This document shows positions 43,909 through 52,568 of a stretch of 64,000 nt of DNA, one piece after another; the first letter of the stretch is position 1, and each line of letters opens with the position of its first letter. The stretch is taken from positions 117,528-181,527 of the forward strand of contig JAXGQB010000002.1 of the NCBI GenBank assembly GCA_040766655.1, in the 5' to 3' direction. The translations under genes and the position numbers were made by a program. Under the pieces are notes generated by a model. The model was not told where the DNA came from. It saw nothing but the letters and a program-made list of their open reading frames with translations, and did no database searches. Origin of the DNA: JALOOB01 sp040766655 (lineage in GTDB: Bacteria; Chloroflexota; Anaerolineae; CG2-30-64-16).

Positions 43909-44326
43909 TGTGTTCCTCCATACCTTGTGATTTACGAGCCACTGCTTGTGCAAGAAGCTCATCAGCTTTCTGATGAAGCCATACGTTAATCGCCTGCTCG
44001 CGACTGGGTATGAGGCCCAGATCAACCGCCTGACCAAGTAGTTCCCACACCTGGCTGTCGACCCGAATGCTCACCATCTTTTTCGCTGGACCAGCTGAGC
44101 TCGGGCGCCCGGCCCGTTTCGGCATGACATCCCATGCTCGTCGAGCCGCCAGACTGTAGTTGGTGATCCCTTCGTGAGGCGCGATAACTCTTTCGCCTGA
44201 ACTCAGGTGCACAAGCAATCCGCTTTCGGTGACTTCCTCTACTAGGCCCCGTTCCCCTGCATTGGGGCCAAATCGAAGACGGATTTTATCGCCGACCTGA
44301 GTTCCGGTTGGATCCTGTTTTGCCAT
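43901..44326 (-). CDS. KOW-like/RHH transcription regulator
   Basis: This 141-residue protein has a KOW-like N-terminal domain (VGDKIRLRFGPNAGERGLVEEVTESG). A basic linker and a ribbon-helix-helix-like part (MVSIRVDSQVWELLGQAVDLGLIPSREQAINVWLHQKADELL) follow. The latter is like antitoxin or operon repressors. ATG 44326 is close to the GGAGG site, but the predicted transcript start near 44337 supports it. It overlaps the GHKL gene. A 22-bp imperfect palindrome covers its own -35, so self-regulation is likely. Confidence 0.65.
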   Translation of the reverse strand: MAKQDPTGTQVGDKIRLRFGPNAGERGLVEEVTESGLLVHLSSGERVIAPHEGITNYSLAARRAWDVMPKRAGRPSSAGPAKKMVSIRVDSQVWELLGQAVDLGLIPSREQAINVWLHQKADELLAQAVARKSQGMEEHNA

Positions 44327-44343
44327 ATCCTCCACCCAAACCA

Positions 44344-44382
44344 AGTATAGCCCAGTCTCTAATTAATGTCAAGACAGTAATT
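44344..44382 (-). promoter_or_regulatory. Promoter and operator of the RHH/GHKL operon
   Basis: On the minus strand TTGACA (44372-44367) and TATACT (44349-44344) have exact 17-bp spacing. A 22-bp imperfect palindrome (44361-44382, AATTACTGTC-TT-GACATTAATT with one mismatch per half) covers the -35. A regulator bound there would shut the promoter. Confidence 0.8.
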
Positions 44383-44409
44383 AGGATGTGGTGAACACAA
44401 GACGTCTTT

Positions 44410-45852
44410 CTACCTAGCCTGGCTCGTCCTTGTTATTGCTGCGCGAAAACCTGCGCTGCCTGTTGTTCCATCACACAGATTGACGGCTCGTGACAGAAAC
44501 TTGCCGTCGTTGAGGATGGACATGAGCGCCTCCAACTCAAGATAGTCCGAAGCACGCAGCGTCGGATAACGTTGCTGATTATGCTCCAGGAATGGAAGGA
44601 ACTTGCCATTGAGATGCTGCAAGTCCCAGCCCATAGTGTCGTGAAGATAAGAGCGGTGTTCTTCGTAGATGTGGGTCCCCGGGACTGGCGTAAAGAGCAT
44701 AGGAATAATGGAACCTACGTTGTGATGCACATATAACACGCTGTCGACGATGTCCTCAAGGCGATCGTCAGGTAGACCGAACAAGACGAAAGCATTGATT
44801 TCCTGGGTTCGCGCACGAAATCCGGCGCGCTTTGCTGCTTCCAGCGCTTGCTCGAAGGAAGCGGTGTTTGCATGCCGGCGGTTCCAACCCAGATTGGTGT
44901 CCCATTTCAGGGCTTCAAATGGGAGATATATCTTTTGGAACCCAGCCTGCTTCATCAACCGTAACAGGTCCTCCGTCAACATGCGGGTTTCAAAGCCTTC
45001 GGGCGCGTAGAGATCGAGCTTCAGCCCCTTTTCCAAGATCAATTCAAGCACTCGCTCGAGGTGCCCCTTTAGAATGAGCGCGTTATCCTCGTAGAATCCG
45101 AACCGTCTGATGCCGTGAGCCGCGATTTTGTGTTCGATTTCCGCCAGCACATCTTCCGGTTCCCGAGCACGAACCCTCGTGGAGCCGCCGTTCAGGATTC
45201 TGGCGGCACAATAGTGGCAATCCCATGGGCATCCCCGGGTGGTAGCCAAAATGGCGTATGTAGGCGAGGGCTTGTAAAGTGTGAGATCTGTCCAGAGTTC
45301 GCTGGCTTCATGCAATTCGCCGCGGAATACCACATCGGCGTCCAGGTGAGCCTGAGCGTGTTCTGGCGCCAGCGTCGGGTATATTCCCCCTACGAGGATC
45401 CTTGCCTTTGGGAAGATCTTTCGCACCAGTTTCACTGCATCCCGTGTGCTTTCCCACCAATAGGTCATAATCGACGTGATCCAGATCTCATCAGGAGGTG
45501 TCTCACTCAGTGCATTCATCTGCTGGGCGACCCTATCCCAAGGAGTGCCAAAGTGATACACTTTGCGCGGGACATCACCGCGGGCCACGACGACAGGCTT
45601 CCCGTCTTCACGATGAAGCGATTTCGGGACCATGCCTCGCGCGTTGGTCTCCATAGAGTCAATCAGGTCAACCTGATAGCCCTTCTCCTTGAGAAGCGCG
45701 GCAATGCGGAGCAATCCCGCCGGCTGGCTCCAGCGCGCCCAATACTGAGCGTCATATACCGGCGGATTGATCAGCAGAGCGCGTCGGAACCCGTGTTTGA
45801 CAGGAGGGATCGAAAAGGATGAGTCGTCTACTAGGTCGGGTTGTTTAGGCAT
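44410..45852 (-). CDS. B12-binding-domain radical SAM protein
   Basis: This 480-residue enzyme has an N-terminal B12-binding-like Rossmann part (ALLINPPVYDAQYWARWSQPAGLLRIAALLKEKGYQVDLIDSM, RILVGGIYPTLAPEH) and a radical SAM barrel. The 4Fe-4S motif is CPWDCHYC (Cys208, Cys212, Cys215), followed by RRFGFYEDNAL and INAFVLFGLPDDRLEDIV. Such enzymes methylate or rearrange unactivated carbons, and the substrate is unknown. ATG 45852 or GTG 45858 are possible starts. It follows the cluster-less paralogue by 7 nt. Confidence 0.85.
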   Translation of the reverse strand: MPKQPDLVDDSSFSIPPVKHGFRRALLINPPVYDAQYWARWSQPAGLLRIAALLKEKGYQVDLIDSMETNARGMVPKSLHREDGKPVVVARGDVPRKVYHFGTPWDRVAQQMNALSETPPDEIWITSIMTYWWESTRDAVKLVRKIFPKARILVGGIYPTLAPEHAQAHLDADVVFRGELHEASELWTDLTLYKPSPTYAILATTRGCPWDCHYCAARILNGGSTRVRAREPEDVLAEIEHKIAAHGIRRFGFYEDNALILKGHLERVLELILEKGLKLDLYAPEGFETRMLTEDLLRLMKQAGFQKIYLPFEALKWDTNLGWNRRHANTASFEQALEAAKRAGFRARTQEINAFVLFGLPDDRLEDIVDSVLYVHHNVGSIIPMLFTPVPGTHIYEEHRSYLHDTMGWDLQHLNGKFLPFLEHNQQRYPTLRASDYLELEALMSILNDGKFLSRAVNLCDGTTGSAGFRAAITRTSQAR

Positions 45853-45859
45853 TATCACA

Positions 45860-47209
45860 TCACCGTTTTGGACTTGCCGGCTTGGCTGGCAGCGAGAGAG
45901 TCCCCTTGACCTCCGGGTCAGGGTCCCAGCCGCGGTTGGCGATACTCTGACGAAAGAGAGTGGGAATCAGGCCATCCCCCAGGAAATCGAAAGAATGTTC
46001 TCTGTATTTGGCATTCAGGATGGTGGCCAGGGCAAGGAGATCCAGGTAGTCGCGATGCTTACGGCCGTTGCGTTTCCGCAAGGGGAAAAGCTTGCCATTC
46101 TGATTCTCCAATCGGATATCGGGACACTCGTCGACGGCCGGCTGATATGCCCAGGGGATAATCGAGCCGATATGGTGCGCCACCTGTGTCGCGAGTGCGG
46201 CCTTGGATTCGAGGTCCTCACCCGACCGCCCAATGCAGATTGATCCCATCAGTACATCCGTCCTCAACGGGAAGCCTGCCTGCTGCAGCAGCGATGCTGA
46301 TTGGCGATAGGCCTCAATGAGTGCCTCATCCGCCGCCTCACTCTGAGGGCTCCCCCTGTCATCCGCAAAGACGATCTGCTTATATCCGGCGCGTCGCATT
46401 AGCTGTGCAAGATCGGGATGGGCGACCAGATCGGCGGGTGAAATGTTGCCCAGCGCGTACAATTTCACCTTGAGTGGATGTGCTGCCAGGTGATCCAGCA
46501 CTTGGCTGTAGGTCTCGGTATGCTTGTCAGCGATTCCATGTTCGACAAAAGCGAAGTTCTGTACTTTGAACTCTTTTGCCTTGGACTCGATCTCAGCCAT
46601 TACTTCTCTTGGATCCCGATATCCGGCTCCAAGCGTGATGTAGGCAAAGCGCGGCGTCTGCGGGCAGACTGACAGGTCGCTTGGCAGGCATCGTACTTCG
46701 CGGCTGAGCGATGCCACGATCACGCCTTCTCCCATCTGCTCGTGAACGTGCCATGGGGCCAGCTCTCCGTAGGGCCCGATGAGATAAATGGTGGACTTGG
46801 GAAATAGCTTGCTGACGGTTTTCGCGACCTCGGCGGCTCCTTCCCACCAGAAGGTCACCAGGCATTCGACATACACTCGGTCCGGGTGCCACCCATCTTT
46901 GCGTAGTTCACGCAATTGGCGAGTGAGCGCGAAATTGGTCTGACCGAAGCGCCACTTATTGACGCGGCTGTCATCGAGTTCCAGCACCTCGACACGCCGC
47001 CGAGGAATTCGTTCATCTGGTTTGTGCGAGAGTGCGTCTATCAGCTTTGCGTCGGCCTTGACGTGCTTGGCGTATGCCGCCAGCTTCAAAAGCGCCAGGG
47101 GCTGCAGCCACTGAGACCAATGCAGGCGCGTATCATGGACGGGCGGATTGATGAGAAGGATCTTGTCGCCCGTGTCTGGTAGGTGTCTTGGGTCATGAGT
47201 AGTGGGCAT
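45860..47209 (-). CDS. Radical SAM-like paralogue lacking the cluster motif
   Basis: This 449-residue protein aligns end to end with the radical SAM protein that follows: ILLINPPVHDTRLHWSQWLQPLALLKLAAY, VTFWWEGAAEVAKTVSKLFPKSTIYLIG, LMRRAGYKQIVFADD, then GSIIPWAYQPAVDECPD near the end. At the place of CPWDCHYC it reads ITLGAGYRDP, with no CxxxCxxC. It is therefore a non-catalytic relative, perhaps a partner subunit or substrate-binding scaffold. The ribosome site GGAG pairs with CTCC in a short hairpin before the ATG, which may lower translation. Confidence 0.75.
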   Translation of the reverse strand: MPTTHDPRHLPDTGDKILLINPPVHDTRLHWSQWLQPLALLKLAAYAKHVKADAKLIDALSHKPDERIPRRRVEVLELDDSRVNKWRFGQTNFALTRQLRELRKDGWHPDRVYVECLVTFWWEGAAEVAKTVSKLFPKSTIYLIGPYGELAPWHVHEQMGEGVIVASLSREVRCLPSDLSVCPQTPRFAYITLGAGYRDPREVMAEIESKAKEFKVQNFAFVEHGIADKHTETYSQVLDHLAAHPLKVKLYALGNISPADLVAHPDLAQLMRRAGYKQIVFADDRGSPQSEAADEALIEAYRQSASLLQQAGFPLRTDVLMGSICIGRSGEDLESKAALATQVAHHIGSIIPWAYQPAVDECPDIRLENQNGKLFPLRKRNGRKHRDYLDLLALATILNAKYREHSFDFLGDGLIPTLFRQSIANRGWDPDPEVKGTLSLPAKPASPKR

Positions 47210-47229
47210 CGCTTTGGAGATAACTCCTT

Positions 47230-47913
47230 TCAGCTTTTGCGCAATGGAAGTGAGGGATCTGTCGTCCCCGCATGATCATCGGAGCTGGAGGTCGCTACTG
47301 CCCCATCGCAGCGTGCTAATGCAGCCTGGAAGAGGCTTTCTACCCGTTTGCAGCAACGGGTGCTCACTGGTACCAACCCCTCTGATGAGATCATGCCCTT
47401 CTGGATGGCTCGCGCGATCACCTGAACAGCCAATTCGTCGTCCAGCCCGGCCGTCACAACGTCTGCCAGGGTTCGTGAGATGGTCGTCACAGGTAAGCCC
47501 GCTCGCCGCGTGACCTCCTCCGGAGTCAGACGACCCGTGTGCAACTTGAGCTTCGGATGTCGGCGCGATGCGGTGCGCGGAATGGTGATGTGAATCTCTT
47601 CTGGTGATGCACTTGCTAGACCATAAAGTGCCAGCGCGCTGTCGTGTGAGATGACGGCCTGCGACCCCGCTTCCAGCCAGGCGACGAAAAGGCTTTCGTT
47701 GGAGCCAGTTGGGAACAGGACAAGACGATAGATCCCGCGTCTGACACGGATTATGTGACCACGCTTGGCGTGGTGAGCCAGAAGTTGGTGACCTATCCCA
47801 GCTGCCATGCCCTGGGCAGAGGTGAAATACCCAGCTTGTGGCTCGGCGATGCGGTACAGCACCTCGGCGCTGTTGCGACAAGCTCGATCAGTCATCTGTG
47901 TGCACTTCATCAT
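47230..47913 (-). CDS. AbiEi-type antitoxin/transcription regulator
   Basis: This 227-residue protein has an N-terminal AbiEi-like winged helix (AEPQAGYFTSAQGMAAGIGHQLLAHHAKRGHIIRVRRGIYRL). The AbiEi core (FVAWLEAGSQAVISHDSALALYGLAS, IHITIPRTASRRHPKLKLHTGRL, GLPVTTISRTLADVV) follows. These proteins repress their own operons and often pair with AbiEii nucleotidyltransferase toxins; no such gene is next to this one. The start is uncertain (47913, 47910 or 47895), because the -10 at 47937 excludes the longer frame. It is 20 nt before the radical SAM-like pair and may control it. Confidence 0.75.
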   Translation of the reverse strand: MMKCTQMTDRACRNSAEVLYRIAEPQAGYFTSAQGMAAGIGHQLLAHHAKRGHIIRVRRGIYRLVLFPTGSNESLFVAWLEAGSQAVISHDSALALYGLASASPEEIHITIPRTASRRHPKLKLHTGRLTPEEVTRRAGLPVTTISRTLADVVTAGLDDELAVQVIARAIQKGMISSEGLVPVSTRCCKRVESLFQAALARCDGAVATSSSDDHAGTTDPSLPLRKS

Positions 47914-47936
47914 ATTGAGCTTGATAAACTGCACGC

Positions 47937-47965
47937 ATTATATCATTGCGCGAAGCCGAATGCAA
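47937..47965 (-). promoter_or_regulatory. Promoter of the AbiEi/radical SAM genes
   Basis: On the minus strand TTGCAT (47965-47960) and TATAAT (47942-47937) are 17 bp apart, which places the transcript start near 47930 and the gene start a few bases on. Confidence 0.7.
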
Positions 47966-48347
47966 CTCTGCGACAGGATGATCATGCTGCCAGAGGTGGA
48001 GTGGGCGTTGACCGACCGGTTCGGATCGCGAGCGGGGGGCACTGGTTCGCGGCTGACAAGCACTTGACTCGGATACGTATATGAGGAGGAAGGGCTGGCG
48101 GTTGGATAAACCAAGGCAGATGGAAACCGAGCGGGTCGAACCGAACCGTTCAGAGCTATTGCGCCGAACTCGAAATATCGCCGCTTTGAGTGCATTGCCG
48201 ATGACCCGGCAGGTCAGCCGGCTGTGGATCAGGAGTTGTTCACCACTTTCGGGGCACTGGCATTCAGTGGCAACAAGAGGAATCGCGTCTGGTCAGATGC
48301 CGGTGGGAATGTGCGAGAATCGCGTCGGATATCCGCCCCGGCATCTC
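47966..48347. other. Intergenic region without clear gene
   Basis: About 380 bp between the AbiEi promoter and the HNH gene end. The small frames here have no ribosome sites or family matches. I see no repeats or terminator; it may be a 3' trailer of the defence operon. Confidence 0.5.
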
Positions 48348-49310
48348 TTACCCGGTGTACAGGGGCCTCTCCACACCATGCTCGTCAACCACTATCACTG
48401 ATCTGTCGGCAACAGGTCTGGCCGATCGGTCAATCCATACCAGATCCATTCTGCCTGCATCACGGAGAGAATCCGCCAATCGGCCATACGCCGGTAGACT
48501 TGCCTGAGCAGGAATGGGCAGGAAGGCGACACACCAACGCGAAAGGCTGTACCCGAGGAAAAAGACCGCCAGACTGGTGAGCGCTGCAGGCGAGTACACG
48601 AGCGCAATCTCGATTTGGCGATCATAACCAAGCGGCGGGGGAGAGAATACAAGAGCGAAGCCATCCAAGCAACTGGCATTCGGATCCACCATCTGCTCCC
48701 GGATTCGGGCCAGACCATCAGAGAGAATGTAGGGATATCCGAAGCAGTTGAATAGCGCTAGATAGGTCGCCTTCAAGAAGGAGAGTTCGGCTTGCCGTCG
48801 GCTGAAGACCATCTCGCGCTCTTCCTGAAACTGGAGCGTATGGTCGGGAACGGTCTCTTTGCCGGACTGACCATCAAGGTAGTCAACAAGTCGGCCCGTG
48901 ACGTGGTCTGGATTGCTTTCAGGGCGGCCGAGGATGATTATCGAACCGTCCTTGGCACCCACTGCAGCCTTATGGCGAAGCCCACGAATCGGACCCTGGC
49001 CGGGGATGCTAAGTGTCACCGGGATCATGCCAGGATGCTGCTGCTCAAAGCCGTCTCGCAGTTGCAGACGGTGCAAGTTGGCGTCTGTGCGGTCCCATCG
49101 ACTTCTGCATGCGTGACAAATGAGGGCCGTATCTCGATCGCGCCCGCCGATGCTTTGAGGCGGGAAGTGATCCCAGGTGAGAGTGTCAGCTTCCTCTACA
49201 GCGAAAGGCGTCAGGCACAGAGGACACCGGTAGGTGTGGGTCTCTCCAGTTGTGGCTTCGAGGCTATTTGCCATCAGTGTGGCGAAGCGAGTTCTTGGCG
49301 TCTCGCGCAT
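48348..49310 (-). CDS. HNH endonuclease-like protein
   Basis: This 320-residue protein starts at ATG 49310, with GAGGAG 6 nt upstream. The N terminus has a zinc-bound HNH fold: YRCPLCLTPF, TLTWDHFPPQSIGG (the first His is in DHFPP) and ALICHACRSRWDRTDAN. Together these give the CxxC ... H ... CxxC metal site and the beta-beta-alpha core. The rest (about 230 residues) is not recognised. It is 18 nt downstream of the large methyltransferase gene, at the end of the NurA/HerA operon. It may be the cutting subunit. Confidence 0.7.
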   Translation of the reverse strand: MRETPRTRFATLMANSLEATTGETHTYRCPLCLTPFAVEEADTLTWDHFPPQSIGGRDRDTALICHACRSRWDRTDANLHRLQLRDGFEQQHPGMIPVTLSIPGQGPIRGLRHKAAVGAKDGSIIILGRPESNPDHVTGRLVDYLDGQSGKETVPDHTLQFQEEREMVFSRRQAELSFLKATYLALFNCFGYPYILSDGLARIREQMVDPNASCLDGFALVFSPPPLGYDRQIEIALVYSPAALTSLAVFFLGYSLSRWCVAFLPIPAQASLPAYGRLADSLRDAGRMDLVWIDRSARPVADRSVIVVDEHGVERPLYTG

Positions 49311-49328
49311 CATGGCTCCTCGACTAGG

Positions 49329-52300
49329 TTACCCCAACTCCGCCAAACTCTCCTGGATCTCCTGCAGCTCCGCATCGGTCAACCCCCACAACCGCGCCGC
49401 CATTTGATCCACCTTCGCCTCTATCCTCCGCACGCGGGCCGCATCGCCGGCCGCCGTAGCCGCGTGAGCTTGCTGGGAGAGGTCGGACAGGGCGCGGTGG
49501 GACAACAGGGCGTTGGGGTCATACCGAGGAATTGCGACGTACTTCAAGACATGAGTTGAAGGATGCATGGCGATATACCCACGCACGACAAATCCTGCCG
49601 GCGATGAGTTTAGCAAGGCGCAGATGAAATGGGCCTCTGCCGCCGATGAGGCGGCAACGAAAACCAACGTGTGATCCGGAACGACTGCCTTTTGATCCTG
49701 GGTCTCGCTGTCAATCACAGCAGCCCGGATGTCGGTGGCTACCTCGCGCCAAGCAACCTTGTACTGAGCGAAGGTATAGTCACCGACGTTGTAGATGGAG
49801 TAGAAAGGATCTTTCTGGGGGTCAAAGAATTGACGATACCCGCTTCGCGCACGAAGGTCGGCCTCGAAGTGCTTGAGGTAGGCGAAGGTTTTCGGATATT
49901 CCACCGCAAGCTTGTGTTCAGGATATGCTTTGGAGAGCTGGTCGGTATCTTGAGGCACGAGGATTCGATAGACAGGCTGCATAGCCCAACGGTCGACATC
50001 TTTACCCCGCAGCAAGGGATGCACAAATCGCCCTTCGATGGCTGTCTGAACAGTCTCAATGTCCTTCTTGGCAAGATTGGGTAGATTCTGGACAATCAGA
50101 AGTTCATCAGGACGCTGAGTGACAACATCCAACCAGAATATCCCATTTGCATGCGTGTGAGTGCCATAGCGTGCCTGATAAGGCGACTCTCCGATGCACT
50201 TGCGGACACCATCGACGGCCCTTTCACGTCCCATTATCCATGGCGAAGTAGGGTTTTCGTCTGAAACAGGTTCCCCAATCCACTGCAGGCGCTTGGTCAG
50301 TTTGATGGCCTCTTCAAGCGAAGCATCCGTAGGTAATGATGCACCTTTGGTCTGTTTTCGCCACGAGAAGACACGGACAGGATAGGTTGTTGGTCTGCCT
50401 TTCTGGACGACCACCACCGCGGTTCGGTTCGTTGCGCCCTCAAAGACCTGAAGCTCACTCAAATCGTCTAAGAACAACACTTTGAGTGGTTCTCGGGGGC
50501 CAAGCTTTAAATGCCGGAAGCCCGCTCCACCACCTTCCGTTTTGAATAGCGTTTGGGTAATCACGAAACCGAGCTTCGCGCCTGCTTTCAGGTACTTGTC
50601 GGCCGCTACATAAAACATCAGGACGGAGATGTCATCCATAGCGCCGCCGAGCCGGGCTTTCAGTCCAGTGTGTGGAAACAGGTTGTATTCTTGCCACAAT
50701 GGTGCCGATTCTTGGCGATAGTCTGCCGGCAAGTTTGCCCAATTGACCCACGGCGGATTCCCTGCCACGAAGTCGAACCGCCCCACGAACAGCGGCGCGA
50801 ACGCGTTCTTGATGATGCGCGCCCAAATGCCATTGATGCCCTGTCGCTCCAGCTCGGCTAACTGCTCGTACAACAGCACAGCCAGGTCCACCTCGTCGTC
50901 ATCGGCTGGCGTGTCCGTCAGGGGGAAGGTGTGCAGCAGTCGCTGGCGGAAGAGGTCGGGCGTCAGGCCGGCTGTCACGCTCTCTTCCAGTAGGTCGGCT
51001 AGGGGATCGATATAACGAGCGTCCACCAGCGCCTGCGGTACGGTGAACTTGCCCACAGCGGTGTTGAAGCTGAACCCCGTGTGGCCGAAGAGGTCCGTGC
51101 CCTGGCTGGGGGTCAGGATGCTATCGGCCAGGTAAACCGGGATGCTGATCTCGCCCCGGCGGTGCTGCAGCAGGTCGCCCAACGCAAGCAGGTAGTTGGT
51201 GCGCGCCGAGCTCACCGCCAGCGGGTTCAGGTCGAAGCCGACGATGTTGTGCAGGATCATATCGAGCACATCGGCCTCGTTCAGGCCCTTTTCCTCAGCG
51301 TAGCGTTTGACTCGCTTAATCGCCAGCACCAGGAATGTTCCTGAACCGCATGCGGGATCCAGCAGGCGCCATTTCGGGTTGCCGTCGTAGCCCAACTGGT
51401 TCAACAATCGCTCGGCCAACCAGTCCGGGGTGTAATATTCACCCAGGGCGTGGCGCAGTTTCTTGGGCATCAGGTTTTGGTACAGCCGTTTGAGCAGGTC
51501 GCGCGTCTCCTCCGGGTCTACGTCGAGCGTTACCAGCGAGTAGTTCGCCAGGTCGCCGATCAAGCGGCGGACCGCTTTCTCCACACCTTCATCCCAGGCA
51601 TCCAGGAACCAGCCGAAAAAGTCCCCTTCCAGGAAGTTGCGGATGCCCAGCTCGGCCAGCAGGCCGCCGCGTTCCATCTTGGCGAGGTACCCCCGCAGCT
51701 TGTCGGCGTCGTAGTTTGCCGCGGCCGCCAACCCCGTGCCAACCTTTGGCATCAAGTAGTAGTGGGCCACCTGCAGGGCCAATAGCTTGATGAATGTCGC
51801 GTAGTAGCTGTGGATGGCGAAGAACAGCCGCTCCAGGTTAGGCTGCGCGTCTTTCACGGCGTAGGACTTGGCCAATGCGGGGGCATCCAACTGACCGCCG
51901 GACGCGTCATAACCGGTCACCTCTTGGAATTGGCGACGCCATTGCCGGAACAACGTCTGTACCTTCGGGCTGTCGGTCGTTGCCAGCGCCCGGTAGAGCG
52001 CTGGAACGACGGCGCGGGCGGTATTGCTGTTCTCGCCGAAGTCGCGCACCAAGTTCTCGGGCGTGACTGCCAACTCGGTGGAGAGGGAAAGGAGGTAGCG
52101 TAGAAAGGTCTCGGTGCTGTGGGCCTCCACCGGCACGGGGTCATCAATGTGCCAGTGATCGTCGCGGTAGCGCACGAAGATGAAGAACGTGCCGTCGAGC
52201 ACCGCGCCGGCAAGGCGCTCCTTCTTGTGGCGTTCGAGGCGTTCCAACCCCTCCATGTATTGCTTGACTTGGCCGATGGCGTGCTGGTTGGGGCGGGCGC

Positions 52301-52568
52301 TCAACTCCTTACGCAGGCTGTTCGGCGGTTCGTATTCGATGACGAAACGGTTATAGACCGCATCCGCGCGGCCATTGATGAGTGTGCGTTCACGTCCCAA
52401 ATTCAGCGTCACGTCGAAGTTCTTAGCGAATCGCTCGATGATACGCTCGACCGCGGCGACCAGGTCGGCCTCATTGCATGCCTTGCACGCCGCGTCCCTG
52501 ATCTCCACGGCGATCTGTGGTGCGCGCTGGCGGACGAAGGCTTCGAGATCGGTGGGCGAGTACGGCAC
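49329..52568 (-). CDS. Adenine-specific DNA methyltransferase with N-terminal extension
   Basis: This 1079-residue protein starts at GTG 52568, sharing a base with the HerA stop. The N-terminal 350 residues include GRADAVYNRFVIEYEPP, similar to a PD-(D/E)xK nuclease core as in Type IIG or BREX-like enzymes. The methyltransferase has DPACGSGTFL (motif I, about 404-413), FDLNPLAVSSARTNYLLALGDL and the catalytic NPPW (604-607). The C-terminal part has a target recognition look (YRILVPQDTDQL, VVPDHTLVFVA, CALLNSSPAGFVVRG). It would methylate adenine and perhaps cut unmodified DNA, in concert with NurA and HerA. Confidence 0.85.
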   Translation of the reverse strand: MPYSPTDLEAFVRQRAPQIAVEIRDAACKACNEADLVAAVERIIERFAKNFDVTLNLGRERTLINGRADAVYNRFVIEYEPPNSLRKELSARPNQHAIGQVKQYMEGLERLERHKKERLAGAVLDGTFFIFVRYRDDHWHIDDPVPVEAHSTETFLRYLLSLSTELAVTPENLVRDFGENSNTARAVVPALYRALATTDSPKVQTLFRQWRRQFQEVTGYDASGGQLDAPALAKSYAVKDAQPNLERLFFAIHSYYATFIKLLALQVAHYYLMPKVGTGLAAAANYDADKLRGYLAKMERGGLLAELGIRNFLEGDFFGWFLDAWDEGVEKAVRRLIGDLANYSLVTLDVDPEETRDLLKRLYQNLMPKKLRHALGEYYTPDWLAERLLNQLGYDGNPKWRLLDPACGSGTFLVLAIKRVKRYAEEKGLNEADVLDMILHNIVGFDLNPLAVSSARTNYLLALGDLLQHRRGEISIPVYLADSILTPSQGTDLFGHTGFSFNTAVGKFTVPQALVDARYIDPLADLLEESVTAGLTPDLFRQRLLHTFPLTDTPADDDEVDLAVLLYEQLAELERQGINGIWARIIKNAFAPLFVGRFDFVAGNPPWVNWANLPADYRQESAPLWQEYNLFPHTGLKARLGGAMDDISVLMFYVAADKYLKAGAKLGFVITQTLFKTEGGGAGFRHLKLGPREPLKVLFLDDLSELQVFEGATNRTAVVVVQKGRPTTYPVRVFSWRKQTKGASLPTDASLEEAIKLTKRLQWIGEPVSDENPTSPWIMGRERAVDGVRKCIGESPYQARYGTHTHANGIFWLDVVTQRPDELLIVQNLPNLAKKDIETVQTAIEGRFVHPLLRGKDVDRWAMQPVYRILVPQDTDQLSKAYPEHKLAVEYPKTFAYLKHFEADLRARSGYRQFFDPQKDPFYSIYNVGDYTFAQYKVAWREVATDIRAAVIDSETQDQKAVVPDHTLVFVAASSAAEAHFICALLNSSPAGFVVRGYIAMHPSTHVLKYVAIPRYDPNALLSHRALSDLSQQAHAATAAGDAARVRRIEAKVDQMAARLWGLTDAELQEIQESLAELG

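Noticed and set aside
47230..48347. AbiEi gene as half of an AbiE toxin-antitoxin pair
   Set aside because: No nucleotidyltransferase AbiEii gene is found on either side.
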